64,000 nucleotides of DNA from Flavobacterium cupriresistens (GTDB taxonomy: Bacteria; Bacteroidota; Bacteroidia; Flavobacteriales; Flavobacteriaceae), in the NCBI RefSeq assembly GCF_020911925.1, contig NZ_CP087134.1:2914001-2978000 (forward strand), written 5' to 3'. Positions 28,550-37,892 of the stretch are shown in pieces (position 1 is the stretch's first letter; the number at the start of each line of letters is the position of its first letter). Made by a program: the position numbers and the translations under genes. Under the pieces are notes generated by a model. It worked only from the letters and a program-made list of their open reading frames with translations, did not search any database and had not been told where the DNA came from.

Positions 28550-29044
28550 TTAAGGATTTAATATTTTTTTAAGTTTCCCTTTTATTCTGTTCATTTTCAC
28601 ACGTGCATTCACTTCGCTGATTCCTAAGGTCTCTGCTATTTCTTGATAATCTTTGTCTTCTAAATACATAAAAACTAATGCTTTTTCGATGTCATTAAGC
28701 TGATAAACGGCTTTGTACATCAGTTTAATTTGTTCCTCCTCTTCATAGTTGTAATCAACGTCTTTTACAAAATGCTGATGACTTTCATAATCTACAGTAG
28801 ATATGGTTCTTTTGGTTTTTCGATATAAGGTAATGGCGGTATTTAAAGCAACGCGATACGTCCAGGTCGAAAATTTACTGTCGCCTCTAAATTTAGGATA
28901 AGCTTTCCATAATTGAATAGTAATTTCCTGAAACAAGTCTTTATGAGCGTCTTCGCCAGCAGTATATAATCTACAAATCTTGTGGATTATATTCTGATTT
29001 GCCTGCAATTGCACAACAAATGACTGTTCTAGATTTTCGCTCAT
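28550..29044 (-). CDS. ECF-type RNA polymerase sigma factor
   Basis: This 164-residue protein has region 2 (HKDLFQEITIQLWKAYPKF, then STWTYRVALNTAI) and region 4 (LEDKDYQEIAETLGISEVNA, then KMNRIKGKL with a helix-turn-helix). Both are typical of extracytoplasmic function sigma factors. It should direct RNA polymerase to a small regulon in response to an envelope signal. A four-helix membrane protein follows and may be its anti-sigma factor. It is divergent from the barrel/macroglobulin operon, which could be a target. A palindromic site lies just before its start. Confidence 0.93.
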   Translation of the reverse strand: MSENLEQSFVVQLQANQNIIHKICRLYTAGEDAHKDLFQEITIQLWKAYPKFRGDSKFSTWTYRVALNTAITLYRKTKRTISTVDYESHQHFVKDVDYNYEEEEQIKLMYKAVYQLNDIEKALVFMYLEDKDYQEIAETLGISEVNARVKMNRIKGKLKKILNP

Positions 29045-29057
29045 ATTGTATTAGTAG

Positions 29058-29079
29058 TGTTACAACAAATTTTGTTACA
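29058..29079. promoter_or_regulatory. imperfect palindrome TGTTACA...TGTTACA
   Basis: TGTTACAACAAATTTTGTTACA reads similarly on both strands (8 of 11 pairs match). It lies 14 bp before the sigma gene start, between the divergent genes. TGTAACA-like motifs resemble ECF -35 elements in this phylum, so autoregulation is possible but unproven. Confidence 0.35.
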
Positions 29080-29192
29080 GTGTGAAAGTAGAAAAATATA
29101 ATTAATAACAAAATAAAATATTAATGCTATTCTTATAAAATTTTAAGTTCTTTCCAACCTTTTGCCAAAATAGATACTCTATATATAAAAAC

Positions 29193-31964
29193 ATGAATAT
29201 GAAAGAACTATTACTTTTGCTTTTTGTCTCAACAGTTGGATTTTCACAATCAGTTTATAAGGGAAATGTAAGTGAGGGAGGTCTTGCATTACCGGGAGCC
29301 AGTATATGCATTCGAAATACAAAAACCTGTACTACCAGTGATTTTGATGGGAATTACCAAATTGAGGCTAAGGTTGGGGATATTTTGCAGATCTCTTATA
29401 TTGGAATGAAAACAAAGTCTTTTAAAATTACGCATGCAAGTTTTAAAAAAAAGAGCAATTCAGGTGATCAGATTCTAAGTAGTGATTATATAGAAAAAGT
29501 AAGAAAAACGACAGATACAGTTAAAATTGCGCAGTCATCCGGAAGCCATGAGCTTAATCTTAGTGAAGTTTTCGAAGATCAAAATATACTCAAAATTGAT
29601 CGAAATAAGTATGGTATCTATAGCGTTAAAAAAAGAAACCAATATCATAAAATATCTTTTGAATTAAATCAGGAATATATTTCTTCGACACCAATCCGAC
29701 TCTCAAAATATCAAAATACATATGCACAAGGAAGGAGCTTAAACGGAGAAGCAGTGTATCAATCTCCTGCGACTAAGGAAATTTTTAGCTGGGGACCAAA
29801 TGTCAATTCTTTAGCATATTCGACAACCCCTTCAGAGTATTATCCGCAAGGGGATATTGTAAACAAGTCTTCAGGGAATAGTAATACATTACAATTGCAC
29901 AATGCGAATGATTTTTTCCAAAACGGGGTGGATAATAAATTTTCGTTGGCCACTCAAATTGAAAGCCCCAAAGGAAATTTTCTTAAAATAAATTTTTTCT
30001 ATAAAACAGGTACCATCTCGATTCCAACAAGTAGAAATAATGAAAGTACAACAACGTTAAAGTATTTTAGAAGAGTGTCGAATTTCAGCACAATTGAAAC
30101 ACTTCTGTCATACAATGATTTTGAAAACAATCTTTCCAATTCCAATTTTGGAGTAAATAAAATCATTTTTGGTAACGCTGTTACACCAATTCATTTTGAT
30201 AATAAAACAGCTTCAACACTGTCAAGCGGTTTACAACGAAGTTATTCTGCTTTTGAAAATAACCCCTATTATTTGATTCAGAATAATTTAGATAAAAACA
30301 AAAGTAAAACAGTTTCTTTTGTTTTTAATCATAAATACAGTAAGGGGGCTTATGAAAATACTTTAAATGCCAATTTTCAATCTTCTGAAATTACAAACAG
30401 TAGCGGTCAGAATTTTAATTTTGCGAGGATTACGGCTCCAAATGTCAATAAAAGATTCGAAAAATTCAAGAATTTTTCTGTTTCGGATTTTCTCAGACGT
30501 GATTTTAATAGTGATGCATTTGTCGAATCAAAAATGGAGTTCAGATTTCTGGAGCGGGGTCTGGAAAGAAATTATTTTAGCGGATTTGTGACTCCAATTG
30601 ATGCTCCTGCCAATAATTTGCCTCAGAATAAACTTGATAGTAGACAGAAGAGAGTTGAAGTTTTTTACAATCTAAATGGTTCCTATTCTTTTAAAGATAT
30701 TTTAGGCAACTATGAAGAACTTGTCTTAAAAGCAAGTTCGAACTTAAATTATTCTTCAACAGTCAAGAATAGATTAATGTTAAATTCACTTGTTTCTGCA
30801 GAAATAAAAAACCTGTTTAATAAAAAAATGGCATTTAGTATCAGCTACACCTCAAATGAGACGGAACCTTCTCTGCAGAATAATAATTTGAGTTTTAATT
30901 CTTTGCGATACCAGGTCGCCCAGTTTAAGCAGCTTCAGAATAACTTAGAGCTGATGACTCCAAAAAATGCCATTGCTACAGAAGAAACAACTGCCAGTTT
31001 TGGGTTGCTTTATAACATAAACTACCGCTGGAGTTTTAAGGTGAATTATTACAACAAAAATGTGCATAATTTATATGTTCCGGTTTTTAATTCGAATACG
31101 GTCAATTGGTCACCTGAGGTCAATTATAAACAAAAGGGGATTGAAGCGGAATTAGATAAGATAATTTATTTTTCACGTCAATTGAGTTATGGTTTTAACT
31201 TGAATTTTACACATTTCAGAAATGAAGTAACAAGCTTTAACAGCAATCAAACCCGTCTTCCTTTTGCCGGTTTTGCCGATGTAAACAAAAATTATATAGT
31301 AGGGCAACCACTTGGTGTTATTGTTGGTAATGGTTATTTAAGAGACGCAAATCATACTGTTATTGTCGATGAAAATGGTTTTCCTATTGAAGACGCACAA
31401 CCAAAAGTTTTAGGGAATGCGAATCCGGATTTTGTTGTTGGTTTGTCTAATACAATCCGTTACAAAGATTTAACGCTCAATTTTTCCTTTGATTGGAGTC
31501 AGGGAGGTAAAATATGGAACGGTACACAGCAAACTTTAAATTATTACGGAAAATCGGAATGGACCGGAAACCAAAGAAATGTTACCAATTATGTTTTTGA
31601 CGGTGTCACACAATCCGGTTTAAAAAACACTCAGCCAGTTTCGTTTTATGATGTCAATCTTCCGGTAGAACAAAATCGCTGGTCAAGATATGGTGTAGAA
31701 GGAGTCGCAGAAGAGGCGATAGAAGACGCTACGTACGTAAGATTGAGTTCGGTTAATCTGTCTTACACAAAAGGTTTCGATTATTTTGATAATAAATTCA
31801 GTTTTTCTATTTCCTTTTTTATGAATAATGTTTTCATTATCTCCAAAAGCAAGTCTGCTTTTAGTAACAATGCCATGTTTAATTCTATAGAAACCGGTGG
31901 ATTAGATTATTTCAATGCCCCAATGATGAGAAGCTTTGGATCTTCCTTAACAATCAAATTTTAA
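29193..31964 (+). CDS. SusC/RagA-like outer-membrane barrel lacking a plug domain
   Basis: A signal peptide ends near VGFSQ. Residues about 20-75 are a CarboxypepD_reg-like domain (GGLALPGASICIRN, TTSDFDGNYQIEAKVGD, SYIGMKTKSF). In a normal SusC protein a plug follows, with a VVVxGYG motif and a DGxP motif. Here it is missing and the chain passes through about 45 unmatched residues straight into the barrel (FELNQEYISSTPIRLSKYQN, FSWGPNVN). The barrel runs to the C-terminal strand FGSSLTIKF. With 923 residues it is a full-sized barrel. The next gene, 5 bp downstream, encodes a protein containing the absent plug. The pair probably forms one transport or sensing complex; that is inference. Confidence 0.88.
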   Translation: MNMKELLLLLFVSTVGFSQSVYKGNVSEGGLALPGASICIRNTKTCTTSDFDGNYQIEAKVGDILQISYIGMKTKSFKITHASFKKKSNSGDQILSSDYIEKVRKTTDTVKIAQSSGSHELNLSEVFEDQNILKIDRNKYGIYSVKKRNQYHKISFELNQEYISSTPIRLSKYQNTYAQGRSLNGEAVYQSPATKEIFSWGPNVNSLAYSTTPSEYYPQGDIVNKSSGNSNTLQLHNANDFFQNGVDNKFSLATQIESPKGNFLKINFFYKTGTISIPTSRNNESTTTLKYFRRVSNFSTIETLLSYNDFENNLSNSNFGVNKIIFGNAVTPIHFDNKTASTLSSGLQRSYSAFENNPYYLIQNNLDKNKSKTVSFVFNHKYSKGAYENTLNANFQSSEITNSSGQNFNFARITAPNVNKRFEKFKNFSVSDFLRRDFNSDAFVESKMEFRFLERGLERNYFSGFVTPIDAPANNLPQNKLDSRQKRVEVFYNLNGSYSFKDILGNYEELVLKASSNLNYSSTVKNRLMLNSLVSAEIKNLFNKKMAFSISYTSNETEPSLQNNNLSFNSLRYQVAQFKQLQNNLELMTPKNAIATEETTASFGLLYNINYRWSFKVNYYNKNVHNLYVPVFNSNTVNWSPEVNYKQKGIEAELDKIIYFSRQLSYGFNLNFTHFRNEVTSFNSNQTRLPFAGFADVNKNYIVGQPLGVIVGNGYLRDANHTVIVDENGFPIEDAQPKVLGNANPDFVVGLSNTIRYKDLTLNFSFDWSQGGKIWNGTQQTLNYYGKSEWTGNQRNVTNYVFDGVTQSGLKNTQPVSFYDVNLPVEQNRWSRYGVEGVAEEAIEDATYVRLSSVNLSYTKGFDYFDNKFSFSISFFMNNVFIISKSKSAFSNNAMFNSIETGGLDYFNAPMMRSFGSSLTIKF

Positions 31965-31969
31965 TTAAA

Positions 31970-34900
31970 ATGAAAAATATATTATACGCAATGTTTCTGT
32001 TGGTATTTCAAACCGTGCTAGCCCAAGATATTGAAAAAGATTGGGATAAAATTTATAGAAAACCGATCACAGAAAAAGTATATCTGCAACTAAATAATGT
32101 GCTGTATGCGCCTGGTGAAACGATTTATTTTAAAGGATTTGTTACAGAAAGTGACAACAGTCCATCAACTTTAAGTGACTTTGTTTATGTAGATCTGTTT
32201 GATAGTGGTAACAAAAAAGTAGCCAGCCAGATTTATGTTGTCGAAAACGGCAGTGTAGCCTGTTCTTATAGAATTTCTGAAAATGCAGCTGCCGGGATGT
32301 ATAAAATAAAAGCATATACCCGAATTCAAAAACAGACTTCCGAGAATATTTTTGAGAGAACAGTTTTTGTACAAAAAGTAGTAACACCAAGAATTCTAAT
32401 GACGTTAGATTTTAAGAAAAAATCATACGGAAAAGGTGAAACTTGTGAAGCCGATTTTGAATTAAAAAATCTAGAAAACCAGGCCATTAAGTATCAGGTG
32501 TTTAAATATGATGTTTTTATTGCAGGAAGAAAGATAGATTCATTAGAAGGAAAAACCGACGAATTAGGAAAAGCGATTATTCATTTTAAATTGCCAAATG
32601 ATTTAAAGTCAAACGATGGAATCGTAAACGTTATGCTTGATTACGATAATTTTAAAGAATCGGTAACACGTGCCATTCCCATTGATTTAAATTTTGTTGA
32701 CTTACAATTTTTGCCGGAAAGCGGTAATTTTATTCTGAATGAAATTTCTTCTTTGTTTTTTATTGCAAAAAATGAGTTCGGATTACCAATGGATGTTGGA
32801 GGTTATATTGAAGATGAAAATGGAACTAAAGTGACTGATTTTACAACCACTCATGATGGAATGGGAAAGGTATTTTTAAAGACAGAAAAAAACAAAAAAT
32901 ACGTTGCAGTAGTAACTTCTCCATTTAAATCGCAAAAAAAAATAACATTACCTGAAGCCGGAAAAAATGTTTTTACAATAAACGCTCAAAAGACCGGAGA
33001 AAGTGTCGCGTTAAATATTTATGCACCATTAGCAATTGATGGCAATGTTTTGGTACGCAATACATCAAAGATTCATAAATCGGTAAAGGTGAATTTAGAG
33101 CAGGGCTGGAATACCGTTACTATAAAAACAGAGAATTTTCCGGTTGGTATACAGTCCTTTTCTTTAGTTATTGAAAAAAGAGTAGTAGCTGAGAGACTTG
33201 TTTTTCTGAATTATCAGGAGGGATTAAAAATAGAAATTAAAACAGACAAAAGCAGTTATTTACCAAGAGAAAAAGTTGAGGTCTCCGTTCTCACAAAGGA
33301 TAAAAATAATGATCCGATTTCTTCTAGTTTGTCTGTTTCAGTAGTCGACTCCAAGTTGTTGACTTATATAGATGACAAACAAGATACTATTTTATCGTGG
33401 CTGCTTCTCGGATCAGAGCTGAAAGGCAAAATTCATGAGCCAAGATTTTATTTTGATGACACTAAAAAAACAGAATTAAAAGAAGAAGCCATCGATTTAC
33501 TTTTAAATACGCATGGTTGGAGAAAGTACAGTCAAAAAGAGATTCAGAAGTTAATGTCAGAAAGGGAACATTTTGAGCCTGAAAAAAGTGATATACTCGA
33601 AGGTTTTGTTTTAAATAATAAAGAAAAACCGGTTGCGGTAAAAGTGATGTTTTTTACAGATCAGGGAAAAGTTTTTGAAACAAAAAGTAATTCAAGTGGT
33701 TATTTTAATTTTAACAGAGTTGTTTTTTCTGATTTTGGATGTTTGATTACGGAAAGCAGAAAATTAAACGAATACACGATTAAAAGCTCAATTTCAAATC
33801 AAGCTGATTTTTTGAGAATGAAAGACACGCTTTCCAATACGAGTTCAGTGGAAATAAATTATAAGGTTGTGAATAAAGAGAATACAGTTGAAAAAACAAC
33901 CGCACATGTAACATCAGGATCTAATTCCGTTTCTTTAAATTCTGATCAGGCTTTGTTGGAGTCTGTTGTAGTAACAGCATATGGTTATAGTTTTAAAAAA
34001 CAGCTTTCAAGCTCAGTTACTGTTATTAGTGCCCAGGAAATTGCACGTTCGTTAAGTGGGAGAGCAGCCGGAATTCAAATTACTTCAGGATCAGGTCAGC
34101 CGGGTGCTTCCGACAAAGTGGTAATCCGTGGGTACTCTTCACTTTATGGAAACAGGGCAGGGGGACAGCCATTGATTATTGTTGACGGAATTCCGTACCC
34201 GAATAATGAGAATTCTTCTGTGCTGGGAAATCTGCCTCCAGATTCAATAAACTCAATTGCTATTCTGAAAGATGCGTCCGCAACCACTCTTTATGGTTCA
34301 GGTGGGGCTAATGGAGTAATCTTGATAACGACAAAAAAGAAATTGCAACAGGGAAATATTCTTCTGGGAGGAAATTACAATTACAGTTTTCAAAATATTT
34401 CCAAGTCAGGTACAAGAGAACTAAACGAAGCAGAGTCTTTTTATAAGCCGATTTATAGCGCAACAACAACAGAAGAAAAATCGGATTTTAGAAGCTGTAT
34501 TTACTGGAACTCAATTATTCAAACCAATAATAAAGGAGTAGCCTATTTTGGGTTTTATAATTCTGATGATAATACGTCTTTTAAAATTATAGCAGAAGGG
34601 ACTTCTTATAAGGGAGATATTGGAAAATCGGAAGCTGTTTTTTCGGTAAGGGAATTAATTCAGTGCGATTTAAAAATTCCGGTTTATACTTCACAAGAAG
34701 ATGTTATTTTGATGCCACTGTGGTTAAAAAATAATTCTGAAAATAGTTTGAAATTAAACTATAAAATGATTTTTGATGGGAAAGAAAACGACAATTTTAA
34801 AAATTCTTTCGTAGTGCTAAATCCAAATGAATCTAAAACAGTTTATATCACATTGATTCCGAACAAAATGGGGGAAAATATTTCATTGGAAATTGTATTG

Positions 34901-36511
34901 GAAGGTGAAAACTTTAAAACTAAAATTAAGAAAACGATCAGTGTTTACGCTAAAGGTTTTCCGATGAATATTGATATTGCCGGAACTAAATCTCAGGATA
35001 CAGATTTTTCTATTTTTGAACCAATGCCCAGTTCTATTGACTCGGGAGTTAAGTTTTTCTTCAATCCATTCTCTGCTATTTTTGATGGTTTAGAAGGTAT
35101 GATGCGTGAACCTTCCGGGTGTTTTGAGCAGGTTTCTTCTTCCAATTACCCCAATATTATGGCAATGCAGTTGTTAAAATATAAAAATACGGCACCGGAA
35201 TTTAAAAATAAAGCTTTAAAATTTTTAGAATCAGGTTATAAAAAGCTAAAAAACTATGAATCAAAAGGCGGTGGTTTTGAATGGTACGGTGGAGACCCCG
35301 GTAATGAAGCTTTAACTGCTTATGGTTTATTGCAATTTAATGAAATGAAGGAATTTATAAACGTCGATGAAAAGATGATTGAAAGAACGACGAATTGGTT
35401 ATACTCAAGGAAAGATGGCCTGGGCGGATTCAAACAAAATTCAGGAAGATATGGTTTTTCAGGAATAAAATACGAGGTTAACAATGCTTATATTGTCTAT
35501 GTTTTGTCTGAAATTGGAGAAGATAATATCAAAAAAGAATATGAAAAAGGGTTAGAAGAAGCTTTAAAGAGCAATGATTTGTACCGAATGGAATTAATGG
35601 CTTTAGCTTCTTTTAATCTGAAAAAAGTGCATGAGTACAAGCAGTTGATGTCACTAATAAAAACTAAAATTGATAAGCTGGGATTAAAAGATTTGAAAGC
35701 AGAACAAACTGTTATTTCTAGTAACGGGAAATCTAAAACTATAGAAATTTCATCTCTTTACGCTCTTGCTTTGTTAAAAGAAAAACAAGTTACAAAAGAA
35801 GTGACAGACGTTTTAGACTATATTCAGTCGTCAAATTCAATTTATGGATTTGGTTCTACACAAGCTACTGCTCTGGCTTTGAAAGCAATTACCGAGTTTA
35901 CCAAAATTTATAGCAACTCAGTAACGGTAGCAGTTCCCAAAATGAATTTAAATAGGGAGTCGATAGATTTAAGAACGAAAGACAATAGCGGCAATGTAAT
36001 AGTAGGAAATTTAAAAATCAATGCAGGAACAAACAATTTTTCGGTTCAAATTCCGGAGAATAATACAATTCCCTATTTGTTTTATGTGAAATACAATACG
36101 TACACACCAAACAATTCTAAAAAATGTAAGCTGCTTTTAAAAACAAACACATTGACTAATAAATTGAAGATTAGTGAGACAGCAAGACTCGAAATTGAAA
36201 TTCAAAACAAGAGCGCAGAACAGGTTTCAAACCCTATTGCCCGAATTGGAATTCCAGGCGGATTAACTCCTGAGCCTTGGCAATTGAAATTGCTTGTGGA
36301 AAAAAACAATATAGATTATTATGAAATTTTTGGAAGTGAACTGGTTTTGTATTTTAGAAAGTTGGAAGCCAATGAAATCAGGAAAATTAACATTGATCTG
36401 AAAGCGATTGTTCCCGGGAAGTATAAAGGCGTAGCTTCATCCGCCTATCTGTATTATGAAAATGAACATAAGAACTGGAATCAGGGAGTCGAAATAGAAG
36501 TTATTCCCTAA
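31970..36511 (+). CDS. alpha-2-macroglobulin-like protein with embedded TonB plug domain
   Basis: This 1513-residue protein has a Sec signal peptide (ends TVLAQ). Its N-terminus is an MG2-type domain (TEKVYLQLNNVLYAPGETIY), followed by further macroglobulin domains to about 560 and a carboxypeptidase-regulatory-like domain (about 575-620). Residues about 664-787 are a TonB-receptor plug: SVVVTAYGY, GRAAGIQITSGSGQPGA, VVIRGYSS, IIVDGIPYP, AILKDASATTLYGS, GVILITT. Macroglobulin order then resumes with the A2M motif YWNSIIQTNNKGVAYFGFYN. The thioester-region motif GCFEQ has Cys1051 and Gln1054 retained. A helical TED domain (EWYGGDPGNEALTAYGLLQF) and a C-terminal receptor-like domain complete it. 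It lacks a lipobox. It is co-transcribed with the plugless barrel. Confidence 0.88.
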   Translation: MKNILYAMFLLVFQTVLAQDIEKDWDKIYRKPITEKVYLQLNNVLYAPGETIYFKGFVTESDNSPSTLSDFVYVDLFDSGNKKVASQIYVVENGSVACSYRISENAAAGMYKIKAYTRIQKQTSENIFERTVFVQKVVTPRILMTLDFKKKSYGKGETCEADFELKNLENQAIKYQVFKYDVFIAGRKIDSLEGKTDELGKAIIHFKLPNDLKSNDGIVNVMLDYDNFKESVTRAIPIDLNFVDLQFLPESGNFILNEISSLFFIAKNEFGLPMDVGGYIEDENGTKVTDFTTTHDGMGKVFLKTEKNKKYVAVVTSPFKSQKKITLPEAGKNVFTINAQKTGESVALNIYAPLAIDGNVLVRNTSKIHKSVKVNLEQGWNTVTIKTENFPVGIQSFSLVIEKRVVAERLVFLNYQEGLKIEIKTDKSSYLPREKVEVSVLTKDKNNDPISSSLSVSVVDSKLLTYIDDKQDTILSWLLLGSELKGKIHEPRFYFDDTKKTELKEEAIDLLLNTHGWRKYSQKEIQKLMSEREHFEPEKSDILEGFVLNNKEKPVAVKVMFFTDQGKVFETKSNSSGYFNFNRVVFSDFGCLITESRKLNEYTIKSSISNQADFLRMKDTLSNTSSVEINYKVVNKENTVEKTTAHVTSGSNSVSLNSDQALLESVVVTAYGYSFKKQLSSSVTVISAQEIARSLSGRAAGIQITSGSGQPGASDKVVIRGYSSLYGNRAGGQPLIIVDGIPYPNNENSSVLGNLPPDSINSIAILKDASATTLYGSGGANGVILITTKKKLQQGNILLGGNYNYSFQNISKSGTRELNEAESFYKPIYSATTTEEKSDFRSCIYWNSIIQTNNKGVAYFGFYNSDDNTSFKIIAEGTSYKGDIGKSEAVFSVRELIQCDLKIPVYTSQEDVILMPLWLKNNSENSLKLNYKMIFDGKENDNFKNSFVVLNPNESKTVYITLIPNKMGENISLEIVLEGENFKTKIKKTISVYAKGFPMNIDIAGTKSQDTDFSIFEPMPSSIDSGVKFFFNPFSAIFDGLEGMMREPSGCFEQVSSSNYPNIMAMQLLKYKNTAPEFKNKALKFLESGYKKLKNYESKGGGFEWYGGDPGNEALTAYGLLQFNEMKEFINVDEKMIERTTNWLYSRKDGLGGFKQNSGRYGFSGIKYEVNNAYIVYVLSEIGEDNIKKEYEKGLEEALKSNDLYRMELMALASFNLKKVHEYKQLMSLIKTKIDKLGLKDLKAEQTVISSNGKSKTIEISSLYALALLKEKQVTKEVTDVLDYIQSSNSIYGFGSTQATALALKAITEFTKIYSNSVTVAVPKMNLNRESIDLRTKDNSGNVIVGNLKINAGTNNFSVQIPENNTIPYLFYVKYNTYTPNNSKKCKLLLKTNTLTNKLKISETARLEIEIQNKSAEQVSNPIARIGIPGGLTPEPWQLKLLVEKNNIDYYEIFGSELVLYFRKLEANEIRKINIDLKAIVPGKYKGVASSAYLYYENEHKNWNQGVEIEVIP

Positions 36512-36520
36512 TTTTTTTAT

Positions 36521-36551
36521 GAGGATCCAGACAGTAATGGTTTGGATCCTC
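36521..36551. terminator. 12-bp hairpin between convergent genes
   Basis: GAGGATCCAGAC (36521-36532) pairs with GTTTGGATCCTC (36540-36551), with one G-U pair. The flanks are T-rich on the left and A-rich on the right, extending the stem. It lies between convergent gene ends and may stop transcription from both sides, but no clean U-tract follows. Confidence 0.55.
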
Positions 36552-36557
36552 TAAAAA

Positions 36558-37619
36558 TTAAAATTCTTTTCCTTTATAATAATTCACCATCAAATCGACA
36601 AATTTGCTGTAACTCTCCATGCCGTCTTTTTGCTGGTTTATTTTTAAGAAATTATCATAAAAAATATGAAAACCGGTTTCGATCGGGGTTTCATATTGTT
36701 TCCAAAAGTCCTGACTTTCCTGATAGTTTTTTAAAATCCCAACATGAACCGTTTTCTTTAATTGATTAAAAAGGGGTTCATTTTTTGCCTGCCAAATGCC
36801 AAGACAATAACGCAAAGCAAAACTATAACCTGAATATTGGTAATATAAATTATCGTTTTTAACGGTTGCCAGAACGCCAATAAAATTACATTCGCTTTCG
36901 CTGGCAAACCCGATTTGATGTGCCATTTCGTGACAACTCGTTGCAGGGAAATTATACATTGGCAATAAATCATTGACCTGCGCTTCATTGGTAAATGGAT
37001 TCAGGTAACCTCCAAATCCCATATAAGTCAATGGCAGGCTGAATAGCGATTTTTTGATGCTTAGATTTTGATAAGCAAAATAGGGATGTTCTTTTGCAAG
37101 ATTTTGATATCCGTTTAAATTCATCTGAAAAGCTTGCTGCTGTGAATACGGGAAAACGACTTTTGAACTGTCTTTTTTTGTTATTTGAAATTGAATTTCA
37201 TTCGTTTTTGCTATTAGTTTTTTAGTAAAAACCAATAGTTCGGCATCCGTGTATTCTCTTTTAATCTTCATTTTTTCAAAAAGAGGTTCACGATAATAAT
37301 TAAGAGCCCAAATCAGGTGAAAGAAAAAGTAAAATATAGAAATTACGCTTAGTGTTCTTAAAAGATGGTCTTTCCAATTTGATTTCCAGGTCTTACGGTT
37401 TTTCCAAAACCAACGAATTAAAAGGAGTATTAAAACCGAGTATACACAATCGCCTATCGAAAACGGAATCCAACCTAGAATAATTCTCGAGAAATGAGAG
37501 ATTTTCAAATACATTCCATTGCTATAAAAGCGTTCGATGAATTCCGGAAAAAAGGGAAGAATCTTTAAAAGAATAATCTGCAGGAGAAGTAATAAAGGTA
37601 GAATGTATTTTCGTTTCAC
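36558..37619 (-). CDS. DUF3810 family membrane protein with HExxH motif
   Basis: This 353-residue protein has about three N-terminal transmembrane helices and then a soluble domain with SCHEMAHQIGFASESECNF. The HEMAH motif with a distant Glu suggests a zinc metallopeptidase of gluzincin type. This is the DUF3810 family of Bacteroidetes and Firmicutes, with no firmly known substrate. MGFGGYLNPFTNEAQVN is another conserved stretch. It has no operon partner on its strand within 270 bp. Confidence 0.85.
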   Translation of the reverse strand: MKRKYILPLLLLLQIILLKILPFFPEFIERFYSNGMYLKISHFSRIILGWIPFSIGDCVYSVLILLLIRWFWKNRKTWKSNWKDHLLRTLSVISIFYFFFHLIWALNYYREPLFEKMKIKREYTDAELLVFTKKLIAKTNEIQFQITKKDSSKVVFPYSQQQAFQMNLNGYQNLAKEHPYFAYQNLSIKKSLFSLPLTYMGFGGYLNPFTNEAQVNDLLPMYNFPATSCHEMAHQIGFASESECNFIGVLATVKNDNLYYQYSGYSFALRYCLGIWQAKNEPLFNQLKKTVHVGILKNYQESQDFWKQYETPIETGFHIFYDNFLKINQQKDGMESYSKFVDLMVNYYKGKEF

Positions 37620-37743
37620 AATGTAAATTTTGGTTACGTAAATATAAATACAATTATTAATTTTCTATAAGAGATTTTTGATATTCTGGCAGATCGTAAA
37701 TGGTAAAGATACATTTATGGCGATACGAAGTATTAAAAAACAG

Positions 37744-37768
37744 AAAAACCGAAGAGACTTCGGTTTTT
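37744..37768 (-). terminator. perfect 11-bp hairpin terminator
   Basis: AAAAACCGAAG (37744-37754), loop AGA, CTTCGGTTTTT (37758-37768). It lies about 125 bp after the end of the minus-strand gene 37893-38453; on either strand the stem ends in a T-run. Confidence 0.65.
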
Positions 37769-37892
37769 GGTTGTATTTTTTAAGTGTTATTTTTTGATGG
37801 GCTTACATTGCAATGATATCATTTTTCATAACCGTTTTGTTTTAAGTTTAATACCGTAAATGTATGTATTTATTATTGATATAAAAAGTTAA

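Noticed and set aside
29193..36511. The missing plug could be due to a frameshift or sequencing error splitting a normal SusC receptor.
   Set aside because: Both frames are long and uninterrupted. The plug lies in the middle of a macroglobulin protein with its own signal peptide, about 2 kb after the barrel end, so no single error could produce this layout.
36542..36769. A plus-strand frame of 75 codons over the end of the DUF3810 gene.
   Set aside because: It is antisense to a well-supported gene and has no plausible family or promoter.
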